Shown here: piece after piece, positions 47,941 to 59,300 of the stretch
Numbering within the stretch: position 1 is the stretch's first letter
Layout: every line of letters starts with the position of its first letter
Assembly: GCF_000165425.1 (NCBI RefSeq)
Contig: NW_001798969.1
Coordinates: forward strand, 233,420 to 297,419
DNA from: Paramecium tetraurelia
Lineage: Eukaryota > Ciliophora > Oligohymenophorea > Peniculida > Parameciidae
Length of the DNA stretch: 64,000 bases
Reading direction: 5' to 3'
Notes under the pieces: model-generated
What the model was told of the DNA's origin: nothing
The model's input: only the letters and a program-made list of their open reading frames with translations
Database searches by the model: none
Position numbers and translations under genes: made by a program

Positions 47941-49752
47941 ATGGGATGTCTATTTGGAAAATAAGAATAAGCGTAAAATAGGTATCAAATGAAAGAATAT
48001 GACAAATTTAAAGTTCTGCAATTAAGTATAAGATATGGTTAATATCATCTAAGTTCAAAGCAGTGAAGAGATGTTTTTAATTTTTAATCTTTAGGTATAT
48101 TTATAACTAAATAGGGCGCATGGTATATGACATTATTAAACTTGTAGGAATCACTGGATTTATCAGAAATGTGATGGCAAACTTCTATCGTTTTTAAGTA
48201 ATATATAAATCATTATATTCTTTTTTAGGTTAGGTGCATTAGGATCAGCAAGTATTCGCCCAATTATTTCCCATAAACAAACAAAATTTCAAATTAGCAG
48301 TAACATATGCTAAATATCCATCAAGTTGAGCAATTTGCCTAAGCCCTTGTTTTACTAAATAATATAATCTGATGAAGCTTTTTTAAAAAAGAATATGATC
48401 AACAAAGAAGAGGTTTTTAATGAACAATACTCGTGTTTTGATGAGTCTGAAATCGAAATGGAATAAGAGCCAGAGATTGACTTGGCGAATTAGTCATTGG
48501 ACCTATCTGGCATAGACAATAATAATAATAATGTATCTCCAATAAAGAAAGCCAATTTTGATGATGAGAATATAAATCATCAAAAGTTGATCTTGGATTA
48601 CTTGGATCATTATTGTCCCCAAACAGAGGAATAATATTACAAATGGTTGATAAGTGAAAAAGTGATTTAATATCTTCAGCAATCCCTATTTATCAATTTG
48701 TGGTTCAATCAGTTGGACTTGGAGGAGAAATTTGTATGGTAGAAATCCAATACAAATGCCTTTGTCAAAAGAAAATTTTAATTGATTGAAAATAAATTGC
48801 TTATTCTTTACGGATCAGAACATCAGGACATCATTGGTATTGAATCATATAATAATAAGAAATCATCCCTTTAGCTTACTCAATCATACAGGAAATCCCT
48901 AAGCAATAATATGTGAATAAATTTGGAATTGCAATTAAATGTGATAAATTGAAGCTGGAGGTTTAACTGTTTTTTGATACTCAGTTGGAATTGCATTAAC
49001 TTTATTGTCCCTATTCTTAGAAATATCAAATTTTAAATAATAATAACAAATAGCATATTGAATGCGTTAACAAATCTTTGGGATTGAAACTATCCATTCA
49101 ATAATTTAAATTAGACAATAGTTCTATTTCAAATTTGATTATTCACGATTCAGTGTCAAATTTTAAGGGAGTTATCAAATGTCATGAAATCCAATTTGAA
49201 AATACAACAACAATTCATTAAATTTGTGAAAACATCCCATTTACTCTTGATGAATATCTATCCCAAATAAAACAATTAAGTGGTATGACACTTGTGATTT
49301 AATTAGAATTCCAAATCAGATTGATAGCCAAATAGTTGTTGGTGATCTTCCATTACGTTCATATGATGGGAGTGATTATAGTTTGTTTGAATCCAAATTA
49401 AATAGGAGTTCTTCCAAATAAACAAGAACCAGATTCGATTGAGAAGGTGGCCATTTGCAATTTCAGTTATTCCACTTATTCATTCAAGTTGTATAATAGA
49501 CAAAAGTTATCGGAGTTTGCTTGTCCTGAGGCAAGCACAGGGTAGATGTTTGATGAATCTGTAGATTCCTACTTACTATACAAATTATTGATGTATATAA
49601 TTAGAGGATAGCAGCTATCTCCAAACTTCAAGGACTTGCTGAATAAGTTGGAGAAGAGAATTCCAATTGAGAAGGCTTTGCAACACGATTTGTTTAAGGA
49701 TGAAACAATAACGAAGAAGGCTATTGAAAACATGGTTATATTGAAGAACTGA
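47941..49752 (+). CDS. Putatively lipidated pseudokinase
   Basis: ATG 47941, introns 47982-48013, 48073-48094, 48123-48147, 48198-48228, 48300-48325 and 48837-48856, TGA 49750-49752; 551 residues, all frames joining. It begins MGCLFGKQ, a candidate N-myristoylation (Gly2) plus palmitoylation (Cys3) signal. A conserved-looking segment CIFITKQGAWNHWIYQKCDG comes next, then an acidic linker. The C-terminal half resembles a decayed kinase: PFTLDEYLSQIK, LIAKQLLVIFHYVHMMGVII, VCLNPNQI where HRDxKxxN should be, no DFG, and FACPEASTG as an APE remnant. It probably anchors to a membrane and acts as a scaffold; both points are inference. Confidence 0.72.
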
Positions 49753-49791
49753 TAATTAAATGAATAAAATACAGCAGATATATTACAAAAT

Positions 49792-51331
49792 TCAATCCCG
49801 TAATTTCAAATCTGATTTCTCAAAGTTTTCTAATTTCGATTTTCTTCTATGATAATTTGCATATATTATTAATGTACTTATAAAACCACTTAATAAAAAT
49901 AATTTATCAATTTTTTCATAGTGGCTTAATATTTCAATACCTTAAGAATATTCTTTCAGATTAGATATGAAGCTATCTGGTAAGCTTGTTTGCAATAAAA
50001 TAACTGTTGATAAAAGATACACTCCAAACACCTCTGCAATAAATAGCACCATAATTTCATAAGGTAATTTCTGTAGAACTGCCATGCCCATAAAAGTATT
50101 GAAGATGTTAACTAAGTTCAAGGAGAATGATCTAACATTGCTGAACATCAAGTAACCCATAAAAATGAATGTCCCATACATAGCAAGAGTCTCATAAGTG
50201 ATTTGATCCAATTCAAATCCAAAAAATGGCAAGATAACTTTTAAAATCCTACTGATTGGATCTATTGACTTCTTCCTTCCCCAAATTGCATTGATTGTAC
50301 TCATTATCATTTTGTAAATACAATAAATCAATACAATCCATGCCAATCTCTTAAGGAATTTGCCATAAAAAGATTTTGATTGATAGTACCTGGTCTCTTC
50401 ATCGATGTAGTCTTTGAAATGATCATACAATTAACTGTGAATGGCCTTCAATTAACGTAGTTCTTCCTTCAAATCTTTTCTTTACTGTGATTCTGTAGGT
50501 GTCTTTTTAAACCAACTCGTTATTCTGGCCCAAAAGAAAGTTGGCTTCTCCTCCCCAATCAGTTTATGTCTATATTGCTCATTGATCAAAACCAATTTCA
50601 CCACTGACTTTTCGATTTCCGCAAGAATGAAATAGATGTTGCTTACAATCGCCTTTTTGCCTTATTTCACCTTGTTAACTATTCTAAATATAGATTTTAC
50701 TATCTAAACTAATCATCTGGAAATATGCCCAAGGACAATACACTGCACCGAATCCTGACAGAATTCCTATCATATATGTTCCTATGTTGGTGATGAAATC
50801 TATTTGGGAAGCCAGCTTAAAATCTATATTAGTGGGATGGAACTTCTACACTAAATACAAAATTATAAGAATTATAGATAGAAATCCAGCAATGCCTTTA
50901 GGAATAGATTGAATACTTACATAGTTTAGGGTATTTGTTAAAGCCCCACCTATGGAATATGAAAATCAATGATAAAGAAGGCAATATGTAAAGCAATAAT
51001 AAAACGTCGCTAAATAAAGTGAATGACCATAATTTTGGTCGAGTTTATGATTGTCCAATCTTGAAGATCTCAAAAATGAACATCCCCAATGCCATAGTAC
51101 TCAAACTAAAGGTTAAACAAAATAAAAAGATCGTGAATTTTGAGTGGATATCATAATCTGGAACAATGAATGACTTAATAATAGATGCAAAATTACTGTC
51201 AGCAACCAATATCCCAAAATCATTGCGGCGATCAAACAGCAGAAGTATATAATCCATCCTAGCCAACTCTCTATATTGAACCAGGCAATCGGGTCTATGA
51301 ACTCATACCAAGCATTTTAATCATTCAACAT
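49792..51331 (-). CDS. Golgi pH regulator/GTG (GPR89) family channel
   Basis: ATG 51331-51329, introns 50896-50920 and 51174-51196, TGA 49794-49792; about 490 residues. Typical pieces: N-terminal helices, LSTMALGMFIFEIFKI, WGFNKYPKL, IGTYMIGILSGFGAVYCPWAYF, then a coiled cytoplasmic part, YKMIMSTINAIW, DPISRILKVILPFFGFEL and four C-terminal helices (VLFIAEVFGVYLLSTVILLQ). GPHR proteins are anion channels acidifying the Golgi; plant GTGs are similar. After CPWAYFQM (about 50700-50720) the frame must shift by one. Spliced length is one over a multiple of three and the only fitting intron (28 nt) would remove the conserved CPW. So a frameshift, sequence error or odd splice is present. Confidence 0.82.
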
Positions 51332-51363
51332 TAATTATGTGTTTATTTAATTAAAATAATTAA
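51332..51363. promoter_or_regulatory. 32-nt divergent intergenic gap
   Basis: 32 AT-rich nt between the ATGs of the GPHR gene (minus) and the Aurora-like kinase (plus). No motif recognised. Confidence 0.4.
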
Positions 51364-52672
51364 ATGAATTACAACTCATATTAATCGTATAAACCGTATT
51401 CTAGAAATCAGCAATAAACCTACCATAATAATCAAATACTCTCATACGTGGAGTAGGTTCTCCAGAAATCTAGAACCAATTACACTTAACACAAGATACC
51501 TGAATCAAACCTCAAATCCAATTCAAATTTGCAAAATATCAACACTGATCCTGATGGCAAAGCTATTTTGAATTCCCCCAAAATAACACCACAAGAATTG
51601 AAAATCGCTTAGAAATAAGACACTACTCCAATTAAAACTATTCCCCTTCATCAATCATAATAAAATATAGACAGATAACCATTAATTCCGTTAATTCCGC
51701 TTATGTAAAATTTAAAAGAATAGTTTAAATAAGTAAACTGTATTTCTTAACTTAGAAATAAGCCTTTTAATAACAGAGTCCACCCAAAAAGACTGAAGAA
51801 CGCTTCAAGAATTTTAAAATAATAAAGAAACTCGGGGATGGCAAATACAGTGAAGTGTTTCTAGCAAGACATTTGTAAACTGGATTTTTGGTTGCATTAA
51901 AAGTTATCCAAAAAAAATAAATGATAGAAGAAATCATGGAAGCCTAATTGGCTTGGGAGATAAAAATCCAGTATTTACTTGATCACCCAAATATCACTAA
52001 ATTATACACCTTTTTTTAAACTTGTAATAACTCATTCATTATCTCATTAGAAACTGAAATCGTTTTGGTTCTAGAGTACTGTTCACATGGCCAATTGCTC
52101 GGTCTACTCTAAAAATAACAAAATCAAAGATTTCAAGAAAAAGAAGCCTCTAATTATGTTCACTAAATCACCTTCGCATTAATGTATATACATAATAATG
52201 ATGTTATTCATCGAGATATTAAACCAGATAATATTCTCTTGAGTTTTGGCTAAGCTAAAATTGCTGATTTTTCATTCTGCGTCTACTCTCCTCATGCTTA
52301 TAGATAAACGCAATGTGGAACTATCATTTATGCTTCACCTGAAATCCTGGAAGGAGATATGTACGACAAAAAAAGTGATATTTGGGGTTTGGGTGTCTTA
52401 ACATATGAATTATGTTTTGGTAAACCTCCATGGAAAGAGCACTAACAAGAATTAATGAAAACTGTAAGTCACATTTTACAACTCTTATTTAGGCTTGCTT
52501 TTTGATACCGTCGTCAGCATCCAAGGAGCTGAGAGAGTTCATTGAAAGTTTAGTTAAAAGATTATCCAGAGAAAGATTAACCGCAAAGCAGGCATACAAT
52601 CACTCATGGTTATAATAAACTTAACAAGCGCTACCATAGTTTATCCAATAAAATGTAACCATATTTAATTGA
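51364..52672 (+). CDS. Aurora-like protein kinase with DFS motif
   Basis: ATG 51364, introns 51733-51755, 52024-52050 (27 nt, in frame, needed to restore TFFQTQTEIVLVLEYC) and 52464-52492, TGA 52670-52672; about 409 residues. A polar Gln/Ser-rich N-terminus of about 150 residues precedes the kinase: IIKKLGDGKYSEVFLARH, VALKVIQK, HPNITKLYTFFQ, VIHRDIKPDNILLS, KIADFSFCVYSPHA, CGTIIYASPEILEG, SDIWGLGVLTYELCFGKPPW. The order and the SPHA...CGT activation loop match Aurora kinases. The DFG Gly is Ser and one of the two Aurora T-loop Thr residues is changed (RQTQCGT against RTTLCGT). Probably a divergent mitotic or ciliary Aurora paralogue. Confidence 0.85.
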
Positions 52673-52707
52673 TGTTTTTTTACTAAGACTTTACAAAAAC
52701 ATAAATT

Positions 52708-53316
52708 TCATAAGTTTTCCATAAACTTTTAAGCTCTTTGGGTGTTTTTCATTGATTACACTCTATCATGTTCTCTTAAATGTTTTGTTAATTCATCTGT
52801 AGTAACAAATCTCATCTTACAATTACTAAATCCGCAACTATATGGCTTTGCTATCTTAATATACTATCCATTTACTAATTCAATTTAATATCTAAATCAA
52901 ATGAAAAGCTACTTACTCTTCTCTTTTGTTGTCCTCTTGCACCGTATTTATTGCAGCTGATAATAATATAGCATCCCTCCCTGATTTATCTATTTTCTTT
53001 AATTGAGTATTGGCATGTTAAACTTCATTCTTATCCATCCTATCATTTGTTCTACGATTTTCAAATAGCATTGATCCAAGGGCAAATTTATTTACTTTAT
53101 ACGGTCGTGTAGTCGATCTAATTACTACATTCATTACTGATCTTGAATAGCAGAGTCAACAGTCTTTTCTTTATTAAATTAATTGGATTTGGATTTCTAC
53201 GATTTTGATTCTGATCTAGATCGAGATCTAGATCTAGATTTGGAAGATTTCGAAGATGAAGATGATGATGAGGAATGATGTTTCTTTTTATGGTGTTTCT
53301 TTGATTTCTTTTTCAT
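52708..53316 (-). CDS. RS-rich protein with one C2H2 zinc finger
   Basis: ATG 53316-53314, introns 52892-52916 and 53118-53137 (20 nt), TGA 52710-52708; 187 residues. The N-terminus is Lys/His then Ser and Arg-Ser repeats (KSRSRSRSRSES), a splicing-factor-like tract. A conserved-looking middle follows (ALGSMLFENRRTNDRMD, DKSGRDAILLSAAINTVQED), then one classical C2H2 finger, CGFSNCKMRFVTTDELTKHL-REH (Cys-x4-Cys-x12-His-x3-His). Probably a nuclear RNA-processing protein by composition; not matched to a named family. Stop 35 nt from the Aurora-like stop. Confidence 0.78.
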
Positions 53317-53509
53317 TTTTATATTATTTTATAAAATTTAATTATCTCTTTCATTTTGCTTATAATTAAATTCTCTAAATATAATTAGCATTTTTAAGAA
53401 CTATTGTAATCCATATGGAATCCTTAAAAAGAATGTGAACTATATTAATAAGCAATATTATTCGTAAAGATATAATTTTTTAAATTAGCATATAATAAAC
53501 ATCACCATT

Positions 53510-54778
53510 TCATTATATATGCAGAATTCCTGTCAATATATTGTAATTTTTGAATTTGGGTTTTGATTGCTAGTTCGAGGAATCTGTAAACTCAATTGGT
53601 TGAGGTAGTGATTTCTTTGATTATTTAGATTTCGGAGTTTAGGCTTTACTTTGATGTATTTATGAGTAGCCTGGACCCTCTTGATGTACGGGGTTTATGA
53701 ACTATTTCGATTTCTTTGATTGTTTAGATTGTTTTGATGATTACGAGAGCGGTGTCTTCAATGGTGTTTGTGCAAGTTACTGCGGTTTCAAAATTTGATT
53801 TGAAATTTGGTTTGGATTATAGGTCTACTCTTGTTGTAGTTGCTATTACATTTTCTAATATTTTAGCATGTCTTAATCAAGCAAATGCAATTATTTATTC
53901 CTTTCTTATGCTTAGTAATTATCTGAATAAATTTGAGGCAGTTTCTATTGACTATTATCATTTAGTTTAATGTTGTATGATTATAAGGATGGATTGTGGC
54001 CCAGTTATTTCCTTTAGTTTGATAATTCATAATTTTCATTTTCATATTGTTTATGCATATTGTAATCCTTTAATTTGTTTTCTAATATCTTCTGTTTTTC
54101 AAAGGCAATCTTTTATTCCACTCTTAGTCTTTCTTCTTGTTTTTTGGCTTGAATTTCCAGTATTTTTCTTTTCTTTTCCTCCAATTACTTGTTTAATTCA
54201 TTTTAGTAAGATTATGCATCTCCTCTCTAAGCTTGAGCCAATTGATCGGGATCAGTTTCTTATACTTTTAATAACTTTGATTTGATTTGTTACTTCTGGT
54301 TCAATTTTTGTTGGATGACAGAATCATAATTTTCGCGTAGTTTTCTTGATTCTTCATCTTTGAGAATTTTGATTCTTTCTAAACTTTTAATCTCTTTTAA
54401 TTTCTCTTACTTGATATCCTCTTATTCGAGTAATAAACTCTGATATGACCTCTCTTAGTTCATTTTTTTTCGAATTAATAAATGATTGAGATTGTCTAAA
54501 CTAGTTTCAATTTGTTTAATTTTTCTTTGTTCCATTTCTTTTAATTTCTTAGATTCTCTCTACCTAAGAGTTTCTAACATCTAAGATTCTAAATGCTAGT
54601 CTTATTGATGTTAAATTATTTTTTATTATTATTTCAATTTCATGTCTGTTTCCAATTCTTCCTTGTATCTTTGCTTCCTCTACTATTAATCATATTTTTA
54701 TTGATTCTCATTTAGTACTTTTTCAGCCATTTATTTCTGAACCATCCCAGCCCACTAATGAGACAGTTATTATGTCAT
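53510..54778 (-). CDS. Long coiled-coil protein
   Basis: A single uninterrupted frame from ATG 54778 (or Met at 54730) to TGA 53512-53510, 422 residues, no intron. Residues 15-270 are an almost continuous coiled coil rich in Gln/Glu/Lys/Leu (SQMLETLRQRESKKLKEMEQ, KKRKILEIQAKKQEERLRVE). The last 110 are Ser/Gln/Pro/Lys-rich with SKQSKQSKKSK repeats. Plus-strand ORFs at 53734-54285 are shadows of it. A cytoskeletal or basal-body role is plausible from composition only. Confidence 0.7.
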
Positions 54779-55058
54779 TTCTAACACTTTTAGAATTAGT
54801 TATTATTATTATTTTAGTAAATAATTAAAAAGATTCCTTCGTAAAATTAATAATAAAATAGAATGATTCTATTTCTTGTTAACTAAAAATATATCATAGA
54901 ATTTAATTCTTAAACCTGATAAAATAATTAAGAGTGAGTTTTGTTTAAAAACAGTTATAATTTTTATATTTTATTCTAATATTTTGTCATTAAATTATAA
55001 AGATGTATAAATGTTTAATAAACAACAATTTGTGTTAAATTAGATAAGATTTTAACAA

Positions 55059-58000
55059 TCACTTAAAAATTTTGGTATTGATTAATTCTCTTTTTACATT
55101 TGCCATGATCTTTTCATAGTCAGATGGATCATATTTCTTTAATATCTTTTAGGCTAAAAAACAAGGTGACCAACTGACCAATACAATTACAATGACATAA
55201 AAGAAGAATTAAAAAGTCATAGCTGAAACCAATAGTTGATTTGGGAACCACATGATGGACAAAATATATATGAAGGCAGATGCAATATTCGATATGATCA
55301 TTACAATGTGCAAAGAATGCAACTAAAATATTACACTCTAAAATTACTTCACTCAATGTTAGAGCATATTGATTAAAAATAAGGGCTGTAAAAGCTACAG
55401 TTTCAATTTCCAAGAAGATATTCTTAAACATAGCCAGAGCCAAAATCATAATTATAACTCCCTGGAATATAGATTTCCAAACCCAAACCATAAATGTCTT
55501 GGCATTGAGATCTCTACCTTTCTGTAAAGACCTATAAAGTGGAGGATATTAAAGTGCTATTTTAATGTCAACATCTTCATCAAATATAATTGAAAATACT
55601 GGAAACATTCTAGCCTTTAATAAATATAGATACGTGTAAATTGTAGAATAACCAAGTAATAATCCGCCACTAAAGATGCTGATAGACAAAAAGTAGAACA
55701 CAAACATAAAAACAGCTTGAATAACTGAAATGATTAATCCTCTATGAATAACAAATTATGATAATAAGGCACTCCTTTTGTATGATAATCTTCCATGCCA
55801 GAGTAAGAGAACATTCAAATATTTGAATTTGATTATCGAAAAATCAGATGCCAATGCAGCCTATTTCCCTTCTTTACCTTCAATTCCAATTCCAACATCT
55901 GCTGATTAAATCATACCAACGTCATTTCCTCCATCTCTAATTTGATTATAATTATGATATCATACCCAATACATGCAACTACCTTCTTCGTATAGAACTT
56001 GATGCACTCTGTAACTTATGCTTTTTGAGTTGGAGAACAACGACAACAAACTACTGATAAACTCTTAGTGGCAATAGTGAAAAATAATTCCTCAAAATAT
56101 GTTAGAGCAGTATTTAAACTAGTTCCATCAATTACGAGTAAATGATTATTAGTATCAACACCAAATGTATTAATTTGTTATTAAAATTTCTCAGGGTCGG
56201 AAGTCTCCTTGATTAAAAATATCTATTAGGTTGGTGACTTTATTCCACTAGATATTGCTATACATATTGCAGTTTCAATCTTATCTCCTGTTAACATCCA
56301 CACATTTACACCTGCATTTCTAACATTTTCCAAAGTAGAACAAACATCTTCTTGTAATTTGTCTTCTACACCAGTAATGCCTAGAAATTCCATATCTTTT
56401 TCTAACAATGAAATTGCCTTCTAAATTGAGGTTTCCCTATTTTCTATTTACTCATTTGCCTAATCAAATTTCATCTTCCAATTTTCATATTCTTATTTTG
56501 TAAGTAATTTTTAAGTGATCACAAGTGTTCTAAACCCTTCTCTTGCTAAGTTCTCACATTCCTCATCTATGAATCCTCTTTAATGTTCTTAGACCAATGA
56601 TTTCATTACTGCATCTGCTCCTTTTACATAGAATATATATCTATCTGCTTCTCTATTATATAAGATGATGCCCATTCTTTTTGTCTCACTTGAAAATGGG
56701 AAGTTGTTTAAGATTTCATACTTTTGTTTCCTTTATATGCAATCCTTTATTGTAATTTGAATCTAATCTCTTGATAATAATTCAATTCCTATTTCTTCTG
56801 CTATCTTCACAAGTGCAATTTCATCAGGAGATGAAGCTTAAAAGGTCTTTGGATTCTCTCCATCGTATATAGGAGTCACGTTATGACACAAACATAATGC
56901 AAACATTAAATCTCTAAACACTTAATCTCTTTCTCTTTTTAGTCTTAATTTAGAGTTATTTTTATTCAAAAAGTTTACTACATCCTATAAAGGGTATTCA
57001 TTTAATTTGCATTATTCAATGAGTATTTTTTTCATTTCTTCTTTGTCTTCCTCTGAAAATTGAGCTGAAGCCAAAGATAATTTTTTAAAGATCATATCAT
57101 TTTAGGTCAAAGTGCCTGTTTTGTCACTTAATAAATATTGAATTCTGCCTAGTGATTCTGGGATATTTGAATTCCTCGTTATGGTTCCTTCAATTTATGG
57201 GTCAATATTTATCTTATATGAATAAACTAATTTGGCAAATTCTAAGTTTACTCTCATAGATATCTATATTTGAATGAAATCTTTACAGGTATAATATTAC
57301 TCAGCAAAACTAAGTATCTTATATATGCTACTGTAACAACGCTGGCTGTTGCTGGTTAACCACTAAAAGCAGTAACTATCCCTGCCATTATAGACATCAT
57401 AACGAATAACAAAAAGCTTAACCAATTTATTTCATCTAGAATTTATATTTATTTATGTACCATCAAGAATACCAAATTTTGTTTTTGGAGTCTTACTATT
57501 CATTGCCATTCGTGTTTCCTTACCATTCAATATTACTAATCCATATATCCTGCCTGTTGCAAGAACTGTGTTTGCCCACATTACATGTTCTAAGGATAAG
57601 GATTCCTTTTGATATCTATAATTGAACAACCCAGAAAATTAATAGATGTTTGCTATAGGTTCCTGACATGTAGCATAACTATTTTAGGATATCAATGAAC
57701 TAGGATCTGCCCCATTTTTAATCAAATTTTAAGTTGCTTTTACTGCTTTTCGTAATTTCCAATCAGTCTCACCATCGAGTTAATCAGTTCTAATAAAGAC
57801 GTTTCCTTATTCATCACTTAAATAATATTTTTCTCTTTTTACTCAGCATATAATACTAGTAAATCTGCAGGTATTCTCTCATTACATTTAACTTCTACTA
57901 TTTGGCCTACTTTAATGTTCCCACTAGTAATTTTTTGAATTCCATTTTCTGTTATTAATCCGTATTCATAATTATTTATTTGGTGATCCCTCATGTGTCT

Positions 58001-58468
58001 TTGAATGTCGTCGTACAATTCCTTCAGTAAAGATATTGCAACTACCAAAGCAAGTGGTCCTAAATAATCAATTAAAAATCCTTTAATAGCATGTGATTAT
58101 ACCAACTTTTAAGAAACTTATGCATTAAGTTATTGTTAAACCTAAATAAAATAAGTTTATAAATTAATGGAATTGTTCAAACAAAACTAAGGGTAAAAAT
58201 GTAAATGCATTGTATTTTGAGTTTTTTATGAAATTGTTCTATTTATTAATTGGATTCACTTTCCCATCCAAGTACACATCTCTCTGGCACTTTTGTATTT
58301 ATATTCCGAACACAAAGTCCTTGAATTGATCAAACTTGTCTTCCTATTCAATTACGACATTTTCTTTTGTTTCTTCAATTGAAAAGGGCTCAAATCTTTA
58401 TTTCAACAAAGGTGAGCGATTCTCTTACTAAATTTTGTCATTTAATAAATTACCTGTTCGCTTTCCAT
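55059..58468 (-). CDS. P4-type ATPase (phospholipid flippase)
   Basis: ATG 58468-58466 ([15 protein letters not shown]), introns 55323-55347, 55937-55965, 57264-57286, 57436-57460, 57817-57842, 58081-58102 and 58428-58453, TGA 55061-55059; 1077 residues. Motifs in order: [52 protein letters not shown] (the DGET loop), [33 protein letters not shown] (phosphorylated Asp, about 407), [37 protein letters not shown] and [12 protein letters not shown]. It moves aminophospholipids to the cytoplasmic leaflet, usually with a CDC50 partner. The QLDGET and IIPISMRV motifs match the ATP9/Neo1 branch better than ATP8. Length is normal for the class. Confidence 0.93.
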
Positions 58469-59300
58469 ATAAATTTAATAATAGTTTTTTCTTAATTTTT
58501 TTTGAGATAATAGGCGATTTTCCTAAAATTTATTAAACTAAAATTGTCAAATTAGAATCCGAAAATTTCTGAGATTTTTATTTAATACCAATAAAAATAA
58601 CTTTTCTAAATAAATAAACTATAAATCAACGAAAAAGATTAAGCAAAAAAATTGATGGGTTAAACGAATAATAAACAGAATTTTGGCTACAGCTTAGAGG
58701 TGTTTTATTCATTCATTTCTAATCCTACCATTAATTTATTTTACCAAGTTATATATAATGGCCTTTTAAATCAATACAATAGAAAACAAATGTACCTCAA
58801 TATAAGAAATTTACTTAATTCTCTTGTTTCTCCTAACATGTCATGTATTTGTTTCTTTCTACGTTCTAAATTTACCAAAACTTTGAAAAACTGATCATTA
58901 GTAAATTTCCAAACACATATTTCAAGCCTATAGTATAAAAATCATTATATTTTCTTGAAATACTAATGTAAAAGCAAAGTTTTATTAAAGATAATTTTAA
59001 TAATTAAAGGTTCAAGTTATATAAAAATATTTTAGATATATTGGAGAGCTGAATAAATCAATTTAGTTTTATTTCAATAATATGTATATATTATGATGTA
59101 CATTTATTCCATACTTTTAATTCAGTTCTTGTCATTAAATGGTAAAATTTGATTATTCTTTGACATCTTGTAAATTTTCTACCAAATTAATATTTCTTAA
59201 ATGAAGAATCAATATAGAATTCTTATTCTATTTTTAATTTCTATTAATCAATTTTTATAATTACCAAGAACTGTAAATAAATGATTAAATAAATTAATAA
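58469..59300. other. AT-rich intergenic, divergent
   Basis: 832 nt, AT-rich. A plus-strand ORF (58700-58894) shows no coding pattern. Promoters only, as far as I can see. Confidence 0.5.

Noticed and set aside
53734-54285. Two plus-strand hydrophobic ORFs
   Set aside because: Antisense shadows of the long coiled-coil gene on the minus strand.
58700-58894. 64-residue plus-strand ORF
   Set aside because: No coding pattern, no splicing partner, and it lies in AT-rich intergenic DNA.
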